Assembly: GCA_947470205.1 (NCBI GenBank)
Contig: CANISK010000070.1
Coordinates: 1 to 7,379 of the forward strand
Direction of reading: 5' to 3'
Origin: Neisseriaceae bacterium
GTDB taxonomy: Bacteria > Pseudomonadota > Gammaproteobacteria > Burkholderiales > UBA11063
DNA: 7,379 bases
Each line of letters begins with the position of its first letter. Within the stretch, counting starts at the first letter, position 1. Under the pieces are notes generated by a model. It had not been told where the DNA came from and did not search any database. It saw nothing but the letters and a program-made list of their open reading frames with translations. This document shows, one piece after another, positions 5,985 to 7,379 of the stretch. The translations under genes and the position numbers were made by a program.

Positions 5985-5998
5985 AATGCGCATCGTAA

Positions 5999-7375
5999 TT
6001 AAAAGAGCTTAAACTGTGAGTTTAATTTTTGATTGTTTGTATTGTTGTTATTTGCAAACATATTACCATGGTGCTCATCAACTTTAAATGCCAGCCTCAA
6101 ATCTCCTAAAATCATTTTTGGTTGGTATTTCTTGTAATATTCTGACATATATTGTACGGACATTCCCAGCATGTCTTTTCTTTCATAAACACATGCGGTA
6201 TTTAAGTCTGTAATTCGGTAATCTCTTTTAAGCTCTACAAACCCATTGGTTGGTTGTTTTAAATTCCCATTTATAAAATTTCGTTTGGTGGTAACGGATG
6301 TAATTGCAATTTCAAAACGTTTATTTTCTTGTGATTCTAGACCAATAAAATTCACGAAAGCAGTTTCAAATGCATATTGGAACATATTGGATATATATGT
6401 ACCTGGTGCCATATTGTCTGGGTTTTGAGCTAATGTTGATGATAGCATTTGAAATGCACCTAAGTGGTTATGTGAAAACCCAATTGGGTGAATATTTTGT
6501 ATTTCATCAATCATATCTTTGAGTAATGGGTGTCTACTCAAGATGTGATTAATATGATCATATGCGGACAAATTACCCATTACACTATTTTGCCCCTTTC
6601 CTCTATCATTACCCTCTAATGCTTTAATTTTTTCTAAATCATTAAAACACACCACAAATTTTTTTACCATAGGTGTGTTGTCGATAAGATTATTTTCTTC
6701 ACAATACTTTAAAATTGATTTGGTCATTTTATGTTCCAATTCAATCTGTGTTTGTATTTCTTTGGTGTCGCTATGAATAAAATTAAACCTTCCGGATTGG
6801 TTTGTTGTCTCAATGAGATGGGTGTAATTGGGTATCGTTAAAGGGGTGGATCTTGAGGGGGAGTTTCTTTTATTGTACTTAACCTGTTGTAAAAGATCAT
6901 TTTTTGAAATAAATTGAGTCCAAGGTGGTGGATTTTTTCTGGCTGCATTTTTATTGGGTGTGAATTTATTATTTTTATTGTTTTTGTTTGGTGTTATTTG
7001 TTCATCAAATGATATCACTGGAATTTGTTGTTGAGTTTTATATGCGGTATTTTTAGAACACTTTTGTGCACTTTTGATTTTGCTTGTTGGGGTATTGTTA
7101 TTGGTATCGTTTGTGCCAATTGATGATTCTTTTAATGGAGTTCTGCTTCTAGCAGGAAAATCAACACCACTTGTAGTTTTCATAATTCTGGCGGGTGTTT
7201 TTTTTGGATCAGACTTTTTTATCCAATTATTCAACTCCTTTGGTGAAAAATATTCTAAATTTATCTGCTGTGTATTAATTTTTTCATCATGAACATGAGC
7301 ATTGCTTTTGCTCGGATTATGTTTGATGTATTGTTGTGTAATTTTAAATTTGTTTCTAGGGGAGCCTTGTATCAT
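5999..7375 (-). CDS. Hypothetical protein with disordered Ser/Thr-Pro-rich N-terminus (possible effector)
   Basis: I do not recognise the family. The first visible ATG is at 7375; the frame stays open to the window edge, so the true start may be further upstream, and no ribosome binding site can be seen. The 458 residues split in two. Residues 1-195 are basic, low-complexity and rich in Asn, Lys, Thr, Ser and Pro, with nine Ser/Thr-Pro dipeptides, five of them of the form [ST]-P-x-[KR] (TPAR 60-63, TPLK 79-82, TPNK 128-131, TPNK 139-142, SPSR 172-175). Residues about 200-435 have normal composition with predicted helices and strands and look folded; the tail is Asn-rich (441-448). There is no signal peptide or membrane segment. 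Proline-directed kinase sites and disorder are typical of proteins acting in eukaryotic cells, so secretion into a host is possible but unproven. It ends 60 bases before the chosen hemA start. Confidence 0.6.
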   Translation of the reverse strand: MIQGSPRNKFKITQQYIKHNPSKSNAHVHDEKINTQQINLEYFSPKELNNWIKKSDPKKTPARIMKTTSGVDFPARSRTPLKESSIGTNDTNNNTPTSKIKSAQKCSKNTAYKTQQQIPVISFDEQITPNKNNKNNKFTPNKNAARKNPPPWTQFISKNDLLQQVKYNKRNSPSRSTPLTIPNYTHLIETTNQSGRFNFIHSDTKEIQTQIELEHKMTKSILKYCEENNLIDNTPMVKKFVVCFNDLEKIKALEGNDRGKGQNSVMGNLSAYDHINHILSRHPLLKDMIDEIQNIHPIGFSHNHLGAFQMLSSTLAQNPDNMAPGTYISNMFQYAFETAFVNFIGLESQENKRFEIAITSVTTKRNFINGNLKQPTNGFVELKRDYRITDLNTACVYERKDMLGMSVQYMSEYYKKYQPKMILGDLRLAFKVDEHHGNMFANNNNTNNQKLNSQFKLF

Positions 7376-7379
7376 TATA

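Noticed and set aside
1..7379. tRNA, rRNA or riboswitch genes
   Set aside because: I saw no cloverleaf with a TTCGA-type arm and CCA end, no rRNA core sequence and no known riboswitch core in the intergenic spacers.

Overview
The window is AT-rich, and every gene I can support lies on the minus strand, so transcription runs from the right end to the left. It holds three recognisable housekeeping genes: hemA (glutamyl-tRNA reductase), prfA (peptide chain release factor 1) and dnaJ (Hsp40 co-chaperone). Between and around them are poorly conserved genes, repeats and, at the left edge, the first codons of a probable IS3-type transposase. The hemA-prfA order and the use of the C5 (glutamyl-tRNA) heme route fit a gammaproteobacterium and argue against Rickettsia-type alphaproteobacteria, which use ALA synthase. 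Low GC, dispersed hairpin repeats, an insertion sequence, wide intergenic spacers and a long disordered Asn/Lys/Thr/Pro-rich protein suggest a host-associated or intracellular lineage. That lineage placement is inference.

From right to left in transcription order: (1) 7375-5999 encodes a 458-residue protein of unknown function. Its basic, disordered N-terminal half carries many Ser/Thr-Pro motifs, and its C-terminal half looks folded. Its start may lie beyond the window. (2) 5938-4682 is hemA, with a TATAAT box inside an imperfect dyad just upstream. (3) A 168-bp spacer holds a perfect 17-bp AT-rich inverted repeat. (4) 4513-3440 is prfA, with a good Shine-Dalgarno. (5) After 53 bp, 3386-2031 encodes a multi-pass membrane protein related to PAP2 phosphatases. 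It has a repeat-built N-terminus and a changed active-site motif. prmC, often next to prfA, is not in this slot. (6) 1823-651 is dnaJ, preceded by a convincing sigma-32-type heat-shock promoter and a dispersed-repeat hairpin. (7) 650-410 is non-coding and rich in palindromes and repeat fragments. (8) 409-116 encodes a small 97-residue protein of unknown function with a good ribosome binding site. (9) 48-1 is the start of a probable IS3-family OrfA.

The genes do not form an obvious single pathway. dnaJ is separated from dnaK/grpE and appears to be its own heat-shock unit. hemA and prfA are neighbours by ancestry, but here each may be transcribed separately. I see no convincing new defence or multi-gene system. 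The most unusual items are the 458-residue possible effector, the repeat-bearing PAP2-like protein with a degenerate catalytic motif, and the dispersed hairpin repeats.
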